The position numbers and the translations under genes are program-made. From positions 1-32,400 of IMG/VR virus record IMGVR_UViG_3300042111_000159: 32,400 bases of DNA. One strand, written 5' to 3'. The notes below the pieces were generated by a model that had not been told where the DNA came from, ran no database searches, and saw only the letters and a list, made by a program, of their open reading frames with translations. How positions within the stretch are numbered: the stretch's first letter is position 1; the number at the start of each line of letters is the position of its first letter. This document shows positions 1 through 7,378 of the stretch, in pieces. Source of the stretch: a virus.

Positions 1-68
1 CCGTCGGCGAGAAACTCCCGCCAGCGGCTTCGTAATGCGGCCTTATGGTGTGGCTTCTTCTTCGCCAT
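1..68 (-). CDS. Partial phage gene of unknown function (5' end only)
   Basis: The ATG at 68 shares one base with the TGA of the primase-helicase gene (TGATG), the same coupling used elsewhere in this genome, so it looks like the next gene of the replication operon. Only about 22 codons are inside the window. They begin MAKKKPHHKAALRSRW, a basic N-terminus. The product cannot be named from this much sequence. Confidence 0.6.
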   Translation of the reverse strand, partial: MAKKKPHHKAALRSRWREFLAD

Positions 69-1819
69 CAGTTCACCGACCAGTTCACGTTGTTGAACTC
101 TGGGAACTCGGGAATGGCGGTCGCGTCTTCAAACTCTTGGTACTTCCCGAAGAACCAGAGATCGACATCCGCCATCTGCCCTTGCCGGATCTTCTTCGCC
201 TTGAGCTGCACCTTGATTTCACCGTCGCCGCCAACCTCGCCGACCCGGTAGGCGAACAGCAGATTGTCAACGTCAAAATCGATCTGGTTCGAGCCCTTCC
301 CGATGTTCCCAATCTCAGTGTTCTCGTCGCAGCCCTTGGCGACATTGGTCACGAGTAGCGTGGCGATATTCCGGGTTGTCGTGATCTCGCGAAGTTTCAG
401 CAGGCAATCGTTGATTTCGCCCGTCTTGTCTTGAAAGTGGCGAGTCGCGCGAACTAACTGAAGGTAGTCCACGATCAGCAACGTCGGGCTGTCCTTGATC
501 ACGGCTCGCTCGATCTTGTCGATCACGAGCGGAGTCTCGACAAGTTTCAGCCTAGAGCCGATCGATCTCTGGAGTTGTTCGCCAACTTCGCGAGACGGCG
601 GTCGCTTGTGAATCACGTCTTGAAGCGTGAGCCCGTGTTCGCGCCCTGCAAAGTTGCAGATCGCGCGAGCCGCCAGTGCCGCCCTGGTCATCTCGCCAAG
701 ACACCAAACCGCGACGGTCTCTTGATTGTTCTCTATGCACTGGATTGCGAGTTGCAGGGCGAGAGCCGACTTGCCAACGCCGGGGGCCGCGGCGAGCGCC
801 GTCATCTGCCCGAGCGGAAGACCACCGTCGAAGAGCTTGTCGAGAGCAGGGATGCCGGTGGCGATCGCAGGCGTCTCTTCCTGCTTGATCCATGCGTCGA
901 TCGCATCCACTAGCGTCGGTGTCGGCGTCTCGTCGATAGCATCCGCAACCGGCACCGCCTCTTCGGCCTTGCCGAGCACCGGAAGCCGGGCACGCTTCCA
1001 AGCGTTCGCGATCTGTCGCGGGCAGTCTTCAAGGTCATCCGACCGCAGCCCAACGCGCCGCATCCGCTCCATGATCAGCGAGGTCGCCTCAGCAACACCC
1101 CACCCTCGGGCCGCGAAGTCGCAAGCCACCGTGAACATCGTCTGCCGCCGGCCGGCTGGGAGCGTGAATCCTTCCTCGAGGAATCGCCTCGTGAGGTCGC
1201 TCATGCTCTTGGGTGTCACCACAACCGACTGCGCCGCCTGGCCGGCGAACCGCGCAAGCGGGTAGACCCGCGTCGGGTCGCAGTCCTTCAGCACCGAGTA
1301 CGGTCGCTGCTCGTGCTTCCAGTTGATAAACCCGGGGAGCCTCATGATTCTCGGCCAATCGCAGATCGAGAGATCCGATCCAAGCGCCGCCGCGATCGCC
1401 TTCATGCGCACGTGCCACGCGTCGGCGTCGGTCATGGGCTGATCGAGCCGCCACCAGGCGTGAATGCCACCGCCGCTCTCTAGCGTCGCCGTAGGCCACG
1501 GCAGCCCGGCCGCCTTGATGCGGCTCATCGCCCCTTCAAAGTCGGTGCCACCATCAAAGTCGGCGAACAGGCACCTCGCGAGCTTCACGCCTCCGGCTTG
1601 CGAGGCACCCTTCGCCGTCCTCGGGTTGCCGCCGAAGTATGCGTGAACACGCTGTGTCTCGTCGGCGTTGAGTTTTTGCAGCCACTGAACGATGTCTGGA
1701 ATCTCGGTTAGCGGAGACCACCGGCGGCCGGCTGCCGGCGGGAGCGGCCGGAACTCGATGATGTCCTCGGGCTCGAAGATCGCGCCGAGGAAGTCAATGC
1801 ACTGAGAGAGCGTATCCAT
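68..1819 (-). CDS. Primase-helicase: RepB/AEP-like primase fused to a RecA/DnaB-like helicase
   Basis: A 583-residue two-domain replication protein expected to prime and unwind phage DNA. The N-terminal half carries archaeo-eukaryotic primase motifs: the acidic pair in ADFDGG (D87, D89), the SGGGIHAWW loop (about 115-123) and RIMRLPGFINWK (157-168). The C-terminal half is a RecA/DnaB-type ATPase with Walker A APGVGKSA (about 345-352) and Walker B LLIVDY (447-452), followed by an 'LQLVRA' segment typical of DnaB-C folds. Its ATG shares one base with the TGA of the upstream nuclease gene (TGATG), implying translational coupling. Domain assignment is from motifs I can see; the family names are from knowledge of phage and plasmid replication proteins. 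It could equally be called a DnaB-family helicase with a RepB-like primase domain. Confidence 0.85.
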   Translation of the reverse strand: MDTLSQCIDFLGAIFEPEDIIEFRPLPPAAGRRWSPLTEIPDIVQWLQKLNADETQRVHAYFGGNPRTAKGASQAGGVKLARCLFADFDGGTDFEGAMSRIKAAGLPWPTATLESGGGIHAWWRLDQPMTDADAWHVRMKAIAAALGSDLSICDWPRIMRLPGFINWKHEQRPYSVLKDCDPTRVYPLARFAGQAAQSVVVTPKSMSDLTRRFLEEGFTLPAGRRQTMFTVACDFAARGWGVAEATSLIMERMRRVGLRSDDLEDCPRQIANAWKRARLPVLGKAEEAVPVADAIDETPTPTLVDAIDAWIKQEETPAIATGIPALDKLFDGGLPLGQMTALAAAPGVGKSALALQLAIQCIENNQETVAVWCLGEMTRAALAARAICNFAGREHGLTLQDVIHKRPPSREVGEQLQRSIGSRLKLVETPLVIDKIERAVIKDSPTLLIVDYLQLVRATRHFQDKTGEINDCLLKLREITTTRNIATLLVTNVAKGCDENTEIGNIGKGSNQIDFDVDNLLFAYRVGEVGGDGEIKVQLKAKKIRQGQMADVDLWFFGKYQEFEDATAIPEFPEFNNVNWSVN

Positions 1820-2382
1820 CAGCGGCTACCAACCTTTCCACCGCACGATAAGTTGGCAGCGATGCCGACGCGCATCTCGCCCGTGTCATATGCGTAGTCA
1901 AGAAGTGACGTGTGATTCAGCGTGAGACACAGCCGCCCGCGCCGCTCACCAACAAACCCGATTCGTCGCTGGGCAAGAATCGACGCGGCGATTCCAGCGG
2001 CCGGGAATGCAGGCCATAGAAAAACCGAGTTGAGCACTACGGAAATGCCTGAAGAGAACGTGAAGACCGACTGCATGTAGTCTTCTGCCTGAGCAACCAT
2101 CGGCCCTGCAGGGTGTCCAGACTTTTTGATTTCAATACCGACCACGCCGCTCCTCCATCCGGCATCGAGGAGCTTTCGTTTCGGATACAGAACACGGTCG
2201 ATTCGGACTCCGATCTTTTGCTGACCAGGCCGCGGCGAGATGTGCGTTCCTTCAACTTCGCGACTGACAGCAAACAAGTCTGCGGCAGACTCAATGAGGC
2301 CGTCGAGATATTGGGCAGCCTCTTCTTCGGTGGCGAAGTCACCACCCGTTCGCTCTGCATCCATTGCAGGGTGATCCTCCAT
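1819..2382 (-). CDS. PD-(D/E)XK superfamily nuclease (RecB/Cas4-like motif set)
   Basis: 187 residues from the first ATG. The motif order fits a PD-(D/E)XK nuclease: an aspartate in RIDRVL (D62), a GIEIKKSG strand supplying E84 and K86, and a QAEDY helix (Q98-x3-Y102), the QxxxY signature of RecB/Cas4-type nucleases. It probably acts as the exonuclease or resolvase partner of the recombination and replication genes around it. An ATG at 2364 lies 11 nt after a GGAGG and is a better-supported start than 2382, which has no clear Shine-Dalgarno sequence. Its base composition is a little poorer in G+C than the flanking genes. The superfamily call is moderately secure; the exact role is inference. 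Confidence 0.65.
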   Translation of the reverse strand: MEDHPAMDAERTGGDFATEEEAAQYLDGLIESAADLFAVSREVEGTHISPRPGQQKIGVRIDRVLYPKRKLLDAGWRSGVVGIEIKKSGHPAGPMVAQAEDYMQSVFTFSSGISVVLNSVFLWPAFPAAGIAASILAQRRIGFVGERRGRLCLTLNHTSLLDYAYDTGEMRVGIAANLSCGGKVGSR

Positions 2383-2455
2383 GAAATTCTGCCCCGCCGC
2401 GTCGAAGCGGCTCCGTGCCTATCACGAGGGCGGCGTTAATCAGACTGCGGACGGG

Positions 2456-2770
2456 TCATGCCTTCACCCTCCACTCCCTTTCCCGCCGCCCGCTCGCACT
2501 CTCGACGAGCCGCCCCGTCTCCTCGATCAGCCCGGCCTTCGCGAGCTCGTGCAGCCGCTTGCCGACTTGATGGGCGACCAGGCCGCAGCGTTCCGCGATC
2601 GCCGACGCGCCGCCTGGTGCCGCGCGAAGCGCCTCGAGGATCGCCCGGTGATGCTCGCCGGCGAACTCGCGCACACGGGCCGCAGCCGCGCGGCTCGTCA
2701 CCGGGTTCGACTGCCGGAAGAGCGGCAGATCGGCGACGCGGGTGATGGTGTCGAGGTAGTAGTCGGACAT
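2456..2770 (-). CDS. Small winged helix-turn-helix DNA-binding protein
   Basis: 104 residues. The segment from about residue 38 to the end reads as a winged helix: helix (HHRAILEALRAAP), a turn-helix pair (ASAIAERCGLVAHQVGKRLHELAKAGLIEE) and a basic wing ending REREWRVKA. This is the MarR/ArsR-like architecture used by many small phage regulators and some replication accessory proteins. AGGAGG sits 6 nt before the ATG, so expression is likely strong. It follows the second recombinase by 25 nt in the same operon. It could regulate this operon or assist replication initiation; nothing here decides. Confidence 0.65.
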   Translation of the reverse strand: MSDYYLDTITRVADLPLFRQSNPVTSRAAAARVREFAGEHHRAILEALRAAPGGASAIAERCGLVAHQVGKRLHELAKAGLIEETGRLVESASGRREREWRVKA

Positions 2771-2795
2771 GAAAAGCCTCCTTGCTTCCGATGAA

Positions 2796-3620
2796 TCACA
2801 TGAGGGCAGGCGTCTTCGGCGTCTTCGTCCTCAACTGTGCCCAATCGCAATACGCCTGCTCGAACAACGCGGGCGAGCGGTGCCCCAGGTGCAGCCGCCC
2901 AGCCCCGGCCCGTTCCATCTCGACGTGTGTCGCGCCGCTGCGGCGGAGAAACTTCGACGTTCCGCCGATGCCGATGCTGTCGATCAGCACCCGCATCCAC
3001 CGCATCGCCATTCGCCGCCGGCAGGCCCAGCCGAGAATCCGCCCGTCAGGTGATTTCGCGAGCATCGCGTCGATCGCCGTAAGACACGCCGGCGTGAGCG
3101 GTCGCGTCAGCGGGTCGCCCGTCTTCGACTGCACCCACGCGAGAGCATCGTCGCGGAGGTTGTCCCGCGTGAACGCCATGCAATCGCCGAAGCGGCTGCC
3201 CGTCTCGTAGCAGATGAGAATCCAGCAGCGGAGGAAGAGCCCGAGATCCGCACCGCTGCGAAGCCGCTTGCCGTCGTGTGCCTTGGTCGCATCGAGCAGC
3301 TTCTTCAGTTCGGGAACCGTCCATGCCTTCGTCGGGCGGCGGCGGATCTTGATCCGCATGATGCCGCGCGGGGCTTCATCGACCACGCGGCTGTCATACG
3401 CCCACCGCCAGAGCGAAAGCAGGATCGTCCGCTCGCTCCTGGCGGTCGTGCTCTCGACGCGCTCGGCCCGAGCTCGGAGGTGGCGGTTGAGATCGTCGCA
3501 CGTGACGAGCCCAGCACGGGCCGCGACGCGGGTCACGTTCGCTTCGTAGGTGCGCGAGACGCGCCGCTGGGCGAGGTAGAGCGGCGCGAGGGCGGCGAAG
3601 GTGGTGGGCTTTTTCTTCAT
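2796..3620 (-). CDS. Tyrosine recombinase with variant box II
   Basis: 274 residues from the ATG at 3620, which is preceded by GGTGA nine bases upstream; an in-frame GTG at 3629 is also possible. Catalytic residues are recognisable: R143 in GSRFGD, K166 in SKTG, R226 in KFLRRSGATH, H247 in HLGH and the nucleophile Y257 in EQAYCD. The usual HxxR of box II is KxxR here (K223). The protein is short, with a compact SAM-like N-terminal domain. It lies inside the recombination and replication operon, not next to the regulatory switch, so it may resolve phage multimers or be a replaced older integrase rather than the primary integrase (the plus-strand gene at 7527-8459). Confidence 0.8.
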   Translation of the reverse strand: MKKKPTTFAALAPLYLAQRRVSRTYEANVTRVAARAGLVTCDDLNRHLRARAERVESTTARSERTILLSLWRWAYDSRVVDEAPRGIMRIKIRRRPTKAWTVPELKKLLDATKAHDGKRLRSGADLGLFLRCWILICYETGSRFGDCMAFTRDNLRDDALAWVQSKTGDPLTRPLTPACLTAIDAMLAKSPDGRILGWACRRRMAMRWMRVLIDSIGIGGTSKFLRRSGATHVEMERAGAGRLHLGHRSPALFEQAYCDWAQLRTKTPKTPALM

Positions 3621-3622
3621 GG

Positions 3623-3982
3623 CTACCACTCACCCCCAAATCTGCTGCGCATCCTGTCGATGTATTCCTCTTCCCGCCCCGCCTTGAACGCCGCCTTCGC
3701 CGCCGCATTCCCGGGCCGCAGAAAGTCGCCGCCCGCCGGCGGAGTCCCGTAGTTCTGCATCGAGGTCGTGATCCGCGTGCCGTTCGCGTAGACGCGGACG
3801 CGGTAGCGGAAGCCGTCGAGATCCTTGATCTCGTCGCTCACGAGGTCGCTGGCGGGCTTCGCCGGTGCGTCGAGCACCTTGCCGATGTCGGGCTCGAACG
3901 TCGACCGGCCCGCAGCATCGCGAGCGAGTCGCTCGCGGAACTCTTCAATCGACTCGAAGTCGCGCCTGAATGTGTCCTTCAT
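3623..3982 (-). CDS. Phage protein of unknown function
   Basis: 119 residues, not recognised. The start is well defined: AAGGAGGTGAG lies just before the ATG. The protein is mixed charged, with a central beta-rich stretch (FRYRVRVYANGTRITT) and a C-terminal helix (AAKAAFKAGREEEYIDRMRSRFGGEW). It ends three bases before the ATG of the downstream recombinase, so the two are very likely co-translated. Confidence 0.6.
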   Translation of the reverse strand: MKDTFRRDFESIEEFRERLARDAAGRSTFEPDIGKVLDAPAKPASDLVSDEIKDLDGFRYRVRVYANGTRITTSMQNYGTPPAGGDFLRPGNAAAKAAFKAGREEEYIDRMRSRFGGEW

Positions 3983-4031
3983 CTCTCACCTCCTTGTGTA
4001 TTGGCCCCGTGAGGTGGGGCATCCCGCGAAG

Positions 4032-4199
4032 TCAGCCAGCGGCTGGAGGCTTGGGTTGCCGACCCTTCGCTGCGGTGGTTGGTTTCGCTACTCCCGCGGA
4101 GCGTCCGCTTCGCCGCGATGATCGGCGAGTCTGGCCCTGCGGCTGGGCCTCTGTTCGTTTCTGCTTCAAGCCACGCCATCCACAGTCGTGCCACGGCAT
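4032..4199 (-). CDS. Small, highly basic protein of unknown function
   Basis: A 55-residue reading frame starting MPWHDCGWRGLKQK and ending QPKPPAAG. AGGAG is placed 8 nt before the ATG, and the frame starts 11 nt after the stop of the SSB-like gene. The product is rich in Arg, Lys, Ser and Pro, with no predicted hydrophobic core, and could be a nucleic-acid-binding peptide. Support comes from the ribosome site and the operon position only. Confidence 0.5.
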   Translation of the reverse strand: MPWHDCGWRGLKQKRTEAQPQGQTRRSSRRSGRSAGVAKPTTAAKGRQPKPPAAG

Positions 4200-4210
4200 T
4201 GATGTGTCTC

Positions 4211-4747
4211 CTAAGCAAAGAAGGTGGCGACCGTTGCCGTGACGAACGGCACCAGCCAGAGGAACGGGATGTCGTCATCCGGCGTGCTGGCAAGCACCGC
4301 CCGCCTGGTCGCCGCCGTCGGGCTCGCGGCCCGTGCAGCCTTCGGTGTGGCGACCGCCGGCACGTACTTCTTCACGACCGCCGAGACCTTGCCGACCTTC
4401 GACGTGTAGTGCGTGATCTCGACCGTCACCTTCTGTCCCACGAGCTCGCTGGGCTCGAGGTCGAGAGCATCGCCCGCCGGCACGATCGCCAAGGCGGCGG
4501 CGAACTGACGAGCCCGCCACGCGAGGTGCTGCGGGATGTCGTCGAACACGAACTTGTGCCCGCCGTCGGTGCCCAACCGCAGCTTGAGGCAGAGCCCCTC
4601 CGGGTTCTCGTCCGAACGCTTGTATTCGTTCGGGCCTTCCTCGGCATGAACGATCGTCAGCACGTGCGTGCCGGGCGGCACGAGCGGGCGCTCCGCCGTC
4701 TCGACCGGGGCGGGGGCGTTGTCATCTTGGGTCATGTCGAATCGCAT
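4211..4747 (-). CDS. SSB-like phage protein (DUF669-type)
   Basis: 178 residues from the ATG at 4747 (AGGAGA upstream); longer readings start inside the ATPase gene and are not supported. The middle matches the pattern of DUF669-type proteins: EGLCLKLRLG, then FVFDDIP, then a WRARQFAAAL helix, and a LVGQKVTVEI strand pair near residues 113-145. Residues 157-162 are DDDIPF, identical to the C-terminal protein-interaction tip of bacterial SSB. Unusually, the chain continues for 16 hydrophobic residues (LWLVPFVTATVATFFA). It follows a Sak4/AAA_24-like ATPase, the usual neighbour of such proteins, so a single-strand-binding role in recombination or replication is likely. Confidence 0.65.
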   Translation of the reverse strand: MRFDMTQDDNAPAPVETAERPLVPPGTHVLTIVHAEEGPNEYKRSDENPEGLCLKLRLGTDGGHKFVFDDIPQHLAWRARQFAAALAIVPAGDALDLEPSELVGQKVTVEITHYTSKVGKVSAVVKKYVPAVATPKAARAASPTAATRRAVLASTPDDDIPFLWLVPFVTATVATFFA

Positions 4748-4773
4748 GGAATCTCTCCTGGGGTGTTGTGGGT

Positions 4774-5712
4774 CTACTTGTCGGAAACGGTCGCCGGCTC
4801 GATCTCGTCGTGCCGGGCGTTGACTTCGTCGGTGAGCGTTGACCACTCGTTGCCGTCGATCTTGCCTTCACTGACAAGGGCATCGAGGCGGTCGGTGATC
4901 GCGCCGAGTTTCTTCACGGTGGTCGCCGCCGCGATCGTCTCGCGGATCTTCTCGACGAGCGGAGGCGTCCCCTGTGCCACGGGTGTGGCTTTTGCACGTG
5001 CTGCCGGCAGCACGACAGGGGACGCGGTTCCGCCCGACAGCCACTCGGCAAGACGCTTGCCGGTGTCTGCGGTGATCGGCTTGGGATCGCCGGCGAAGAG
5101 CCCGGTGCGATCCTTGCTCACCGTGGCGTAGTGCCCGTCGTGGATGATGTCGAGAACGCAAGTGAACTCAAACTCCAGCCCATCGCGGGCTTCGAGTTTC
5201 ATCCCGAGCTTCGCCACCTTCTTCTTCCCGTGATCGTCCACCTGGGCGGTCTCGGTTTTCGAACGACCGCAGCAGATGACGTGGGCCGGCGAGCGCAGGA
5301 GCTTGTCCACGAACGCCCGCCATCGCGGCGTGATCACGCTGAACGCCGACCACGTGTTGCCGCGGAACTGTGCCTTGGCAACGTCCTCGAGGATTTCCAG
5401 GCAGCCGCCCGGGCCGCTCCAGCAATGCGTCACCGAATCGACGATGATGATCTCGTAGCCCGCCTGCTCGGCTGCGTTGATCGCCTCGATGTACGCTTCA
5501 GGCGAAAACGGCGGGCGGAGGTCGATCACGTCGAACTCGTGGAGGTGATCGTAGAGGTCGGATGATCCTTCCTCGGTGTCGATCACCACACACTTGCCGC
5601 CGATGCCCTTGGCGATCTGCAGGGCACCCCAAGTCTTTCCGCTGCCGCTCGGCCCGGTCAGCAACAGTCGCAGTTTCGTGGCACTGCGGCGGGCCTTTCT
5701 GATCTGAATCAT
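4774..5712 (-). CDS. AAA_24/Sak4-like P-loop ATPase
   Basis: 312 residues from the ATG at 5712, which has AAGGGA seven bases upstream; an in-frame TTG at 5718 is less likely. Walker A GPSGSGKT is at 20-27 and Walker B IIIVD at 88-92, in the RecA-like order of phage AAA_24 proteins. Family members include Sak4 single-strand annealing or recombinase proteins, which work with an SSB. The gene order here (ATPase, then an SSB-like gene) fits that pairing. A C-terminal helical region from about residue 245 follows the ATPase core. Role in homologous recombination or replication is inferred from family and neighbours. Confidence 0.75.
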   Translation of the reverse strand: MIQIRKARRSATKLRLLLTGPSGSGKTWGALQIAKGIGGKCVVIDTEEGSSDLYDHLHEFDVIDLRPPFSPEAYIEAINAAEQAGYEIIIVDSVTHCWSGPGGCLEILEDVAKAQFRGNTWSAFSVITPRWRAFVDKLLRSPAHVICCGRSKTETAQVDDHGKKKVAKLGMKLEARDGLEFEFTCVLDIIHDGHYATVSKDRTGLFAGDPKPITADTGKRLAEWLSGGTASPVVLPAARAKATPVAQGTPPLVEKIRETIAAATTVKKLGAITDRLDALVSEGKIDGNEWSTLTDEVNARHDEIEPATVSDK

Positions 5713-5804
5713 GGTCAAGTCCCTTTGCTTTCTGTCGGTTCCGTTCGTCTGAAAAAGCCGCTTCCCGATCCATCAGTCCGCGGCACGATGCGTCCTTGCG
5801 TTCG

Positions 5805-5819
5805 GCGTCTCCGACGCCT
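5805..5819. other. Short perfect hairpin upstream of the ATPase gene
   Basis: GGCGTC-TCC-GACGCC forms a 6-bp stem with a 3-nt loop in the 118-bp gap between the 94-residue gene and the ATPase. There is no T-run, so it is more likely a processing or stability element than a terminator. The rest of the gap holds no credible gene. Confidence 0.35.
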
Positions 5820-5830
5820 CTCCTGTTGAG

Positions 5831-6115
5831 TTAGAAAGGCCGGAAAGCGTCGATGTGGGCGGCGATGACTTCCTGCCCGCCACCGATGAGGTGGCATCGC
5901 ACGAGGTAGAAGTCGCCGTCCTGGGCTTCGATCACGTAGCCGCGGCGGGGCTCGCCGAGTTCGTCAGTGAACTCCACGTAATCGCCGACCGCGTGGGTGT
6001 CCACGAGGCACCCGGCTCGCATCGTGGTGGTCGGCGGCGTCAGCGGGCGGCCGTAGGTTTCATTCATCGCCGCGGCAGCGGCGGCGTATTCGGCGGCGTG
6101 GGGGTCGCAGATCAT
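5831..6115 (-). CDS. Small phage protein of unknown function
   Basis: 94 residues. AAGGA is placed 8 nt before the ATG. The second half is rich in beta-strand (GDYVEFTDELGEPRRGYVIEA, then GDFYLVRCHLIGGG), suggesting a small barrel, perhaps SH3-like. It is the first gene after the promoter at 6170-6197 and so heads the recombination and replication operon. No family was recognised. Confidence 0.6.
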   Translation of the reverse strand: MICDPHAAEYAAAAAAMNETYGRPLTPPTTTMRAGCLVDTHAVGDYVEFTDELGEPRRGYVIEAQDGDFYLVRCHLIGGGQEVIAAHIDAFRPF

Positions 6116-6169
6116 CGGTCGAGTCCTTTCGAGTGATGGGGAACAAATGTTTAGCGGTCGAGGGGCGGT

Positions 6170-6197
6170 AATGTATCGGGAGTCCGGGGGGTGTCAA
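6170..6197 (-). promoter_or_regulatory. Sigma70-type promoter for the recombination/replication operon
   Basis: On the minus strand TTGACA (6197-6192) and TACATT (6175-6170) are separated by exactly 16 bp, followed by about 55 bp to the ATG at 6115. The spacer is C-rich and lacks the inverted-repeat operator seen in the three other promoters, so this one is probably not under the same control. Confidence 0.65.
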
Positions 6198-6253
6198 GCA
6201 GGCGAGCGAGAAAATCGCAGGGGCTTGGATTTGAGGTGTTTTCTGAATCCGCT

Positions 6254-6269
6254 GTAGCAGCAACGCAAC
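6254..6269. promoter_or_regulatory. Second copy of the 16-bp operator
   Basis: On the minus strand it reads GTTGCGTTGCTGCTAC, differing at two positions from the copy at 6275-6290. The two copies start 21 bp apart, about two helical turns, so two repressor dimers could bind one face of the DNA. It lies just downstream of the -10 element of the 6272-6299 promoter. Confidence 0.55.
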
Positions 6270-6271
6270 AT

Positions 6272-6299
6272 AATGTAGCAGTATCGCAACTATTGTCAA
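6272..6299 (-). promoter_or_regulatory. Operator-bearing sigma70-type promoter
   Basis: TTGACA (6299-6294) and TACATT (6277-6272) with a 16-bp spacer. The spacer holds the operator GTTGCGATACTGCTAC (6290-6275). The -35 overlaps the stop codon of the 47-residue gene. It would add to the promoter at 6170-6197 in driving the operon that begins at 6115. Confidence 0.65.
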
Positions 6300-6439
6300 C
6301 CAAGAATCTGCGCGGCGAGCCGGATGCTCCAATCGATCCCGGCTGCGATGTTCTGCGCGAGATCCGAGTCAGTGCCGAGCTCCTGGCCGACGCGGACCCA
6401 GATCAGCGTTTCAAGCAGGCGGTTCCATGTGCGTTTCAT
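6296..6439 (-). CDS. 47-residue protein of unknown function
   Basis: The reading frame MKRTWNRLLETLIWVRVGQE...LAAQILG starts with an ATG that overlaps the stop of the preceding 55-residue gene by four bases (ATGA) and has GGAGG seven bases upstream. It is predominantly helical and amphipathic. Length and coupling support it as a real small early gene; no function can be assigned. Confidence 0.6.
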   Translation of the reverse strand: MKRTWNRLLETLIWVRVGQELGTDSDLAQNIAAGIDWSIRLAAQILG

Positions 6440-6603
6440 TGGGCTGCCTCCATGGCTCGCAGGATGTCACGGGCTTCGTCCCTCGTATCGCACACGGCTA
6501 CGATCTCGGTCGTGCCGGTGGCGGCGTCGCGGGCCTCGATCTCCCACCAGCGGAAGCCGGGAGTGCGAGGGTCTTTGATCGTGATGATGCGGTAGGTGGT
6601 CAT
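6436..6603 (-). CDS. 55-residue protein of unknown function
   Basis: MTTYRIITIKDPRTPGFRWW begins the product, which ends EARDILRAMEAAQ. An AAGGAA lies shortly before the ATG at 6603. The pattern of strands followed by one helix suggests a small alpha/beta protein. It is coupled by ATGA to the 47-residue gene downstream and follows the hairpin at 6623-6647. Confidence 0.6.
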   Translation of the reverse strand: MTTYRIITIKDPRTPGFRWWEIEARDAATGTTEIVAVCDTRDEARDILRAMEAAQ

Positions 6604-6622
6604 GGGGTTCCTTTTCGATGGT

Positions 6623-6647
6623 GCCCGCCGGCCCTGTGCCGGCGGGC
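6623..6647. terminator. Strong GC hairpin between early genes (possible attenuator)
   Basis: GCCCGCCGGC and GCCGGCGGGC form a perfect 10-bp stem around a 5-nt loop, between the 83-residue gene and the 55-residue gene. No T-run follows on either strand, so it may be an RNA stability element or factor-dependent attenuator rather than a full intrinsic terminator. Confidence 0.45.
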
Positions 6648-6657
6648 GGGTGGTCGG

Positions 6658-6909
6658 TCAGGCTCCGATGTAGTGGTAGTAGCCGTGGCTGCTCACGACG
6701 TAGACGGTCTCGCCAGCGTCATTGACGTGCGAGGTCATCTCATGTCCGCCGTAGTAGAAGTCCATGGCGGCGGCGACCTCAAAGGCGAGGTGCTCCTGCG
6801 TGAACCGCTGGGCAGCAATCGGATACTTCCAACCGCGGTCATCCTCGAACGTCTTGAGCAGAGCCTTGATGATCTCGCGGGGCTCTGTGATGGTGAAGGC
6901 GGCGTTCAT
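6658..6909 (-). CDS. 83-residue protein of unknown function
   Basis: The start at 6909 (MNAAFTITEPREIIKALLKT) is chosen because GGGAG lies eight bases upstream, whereas the first in-frame ATG at 6963 falls inside the -10 hexamer of the promoter at 6962-6989 and cannot be on that transcript. The product has an N-terminal helical part and an aromatic C-terminus (MDFYYGGHEMTSHVNDAG, then VYVVSSHGYYHYIGA). Not recognised. It is probably controlled by the shared operator. Confidence 0.6.
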   Translation of the reverse strand: MNAAFTITEPREIIKALLKTFEDDRGWKYPIAAQRFTQEHLAFEVAAAMDFYYGGHEMTSHVNDAGETVYVVSSHGYYHYIGA

Positions 6910-6961
6910 CGTTTCGTCTCCCTTGCTTGCGGCTGCGAGTCTCAATCGCTCGCACATCCCC

Positions 6962-6989
6962 ATAGTAGCAGTATCGCAACTACAGTCAA
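6962..6989 (-). promoter_or_regulatory. Operator-bearing sigma70-type promoter of the 83-residue gene
   Basis: TTGACT (6989-6984) and TACTAT (6967-6962), 16-bp spacer. The operator GTTGCGATACTGCTAC occupies 6980-6965, identical to the copy at 6290-6275, and overlaps the -10. The transcript would begin near 6955 and run into the small early genes. Confidence 0.7.
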
Positions 6990-7033
6990 GGGGACTTGAA
7001 AGATTTTTCAGAAACAGGCTTTTCGCCCGAGAA

Positions 7034-7372
7034 TCAGCGGCTTTTCTTCCGCTTGGCGGCAGGCCGCTTGGCCCGCTTCTGGACCGCCGCGCCGGCTTTT
7101 CTGGCTGCCCGAGCCGGGGCGTGAATCGCCGCCCTGGTGGAAAGCGTCTCGCGGAGAGCTTGGGCCGACGCCACGCTCACCATCCACGCGCGGCCGTTGA
7201 CGAGCCAGCCCTCCAGCCGCCCGCCCGTCGTGCGGTCAGAGGTGGGCTTTTCCTTCTCGTCGCGAGGAAGGTGTTCGAGCAGATCCCGCCGGATGTATTG
7301 CTCACTGCAGCCGGCGATTTTTGCCGCTTTCGGCACCGATACCCACTCGTCTTGAACAGCCATTGCAATCAT
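7034..7372 (-). CDS. Helix-turn-helix protein with a basic tail; likely regulator or excisionase-like
   Basis: 112 residues from ATG 7372, or 109 from ATG 7363. Near the N-terminus WVSVPKAAKIAGCSEQYIRRDL is a helix-turn-helix of the excisionase/MerR (HTH_17) type, followed by a short wing-like strand (RLEGWLVNGRAWMVS). The last 30 residues are strongly basic, Ala/Lys/Arg-rich and histone-tail-like. It diverges from the integrase, the usual place for a lysogeny regulator or excisionase. Its own promoter contains the only perfect copy of the operator, so autoregulation is likely. The 7372 ATG is about where transcription should start, so the message may be leaderless. Confidence 0.65.
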   Translation of the reverse strand: MIAMAVQDEWVSVPKAAKIAGCSEQYIRRDLLEHLPRDEKEKPTSDRTTGGRLEGWLVNGRAWMVSVASAQALRETLSTRAAIHAPARAARKAGAAVQKRAKRPAAKRKKSR

Positions 7373-7378
7373 GCCCCT

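Noticed and set aside
2796-3620. Box II lysine as proof of an inactive recombinase
   Set aside because: Several active tyrosine recombinases have Lys or other residues at this position, and all other catalytic residues are present.
4079-5131. Long plus-strand open frame opposite the SSB-like and ATPase genes
   Set aside because: Arg-rich and Pro-rich shadow translation typical of the antisense of G+C-rich genes; the minus-strand genes have motifs and ribosome sites.
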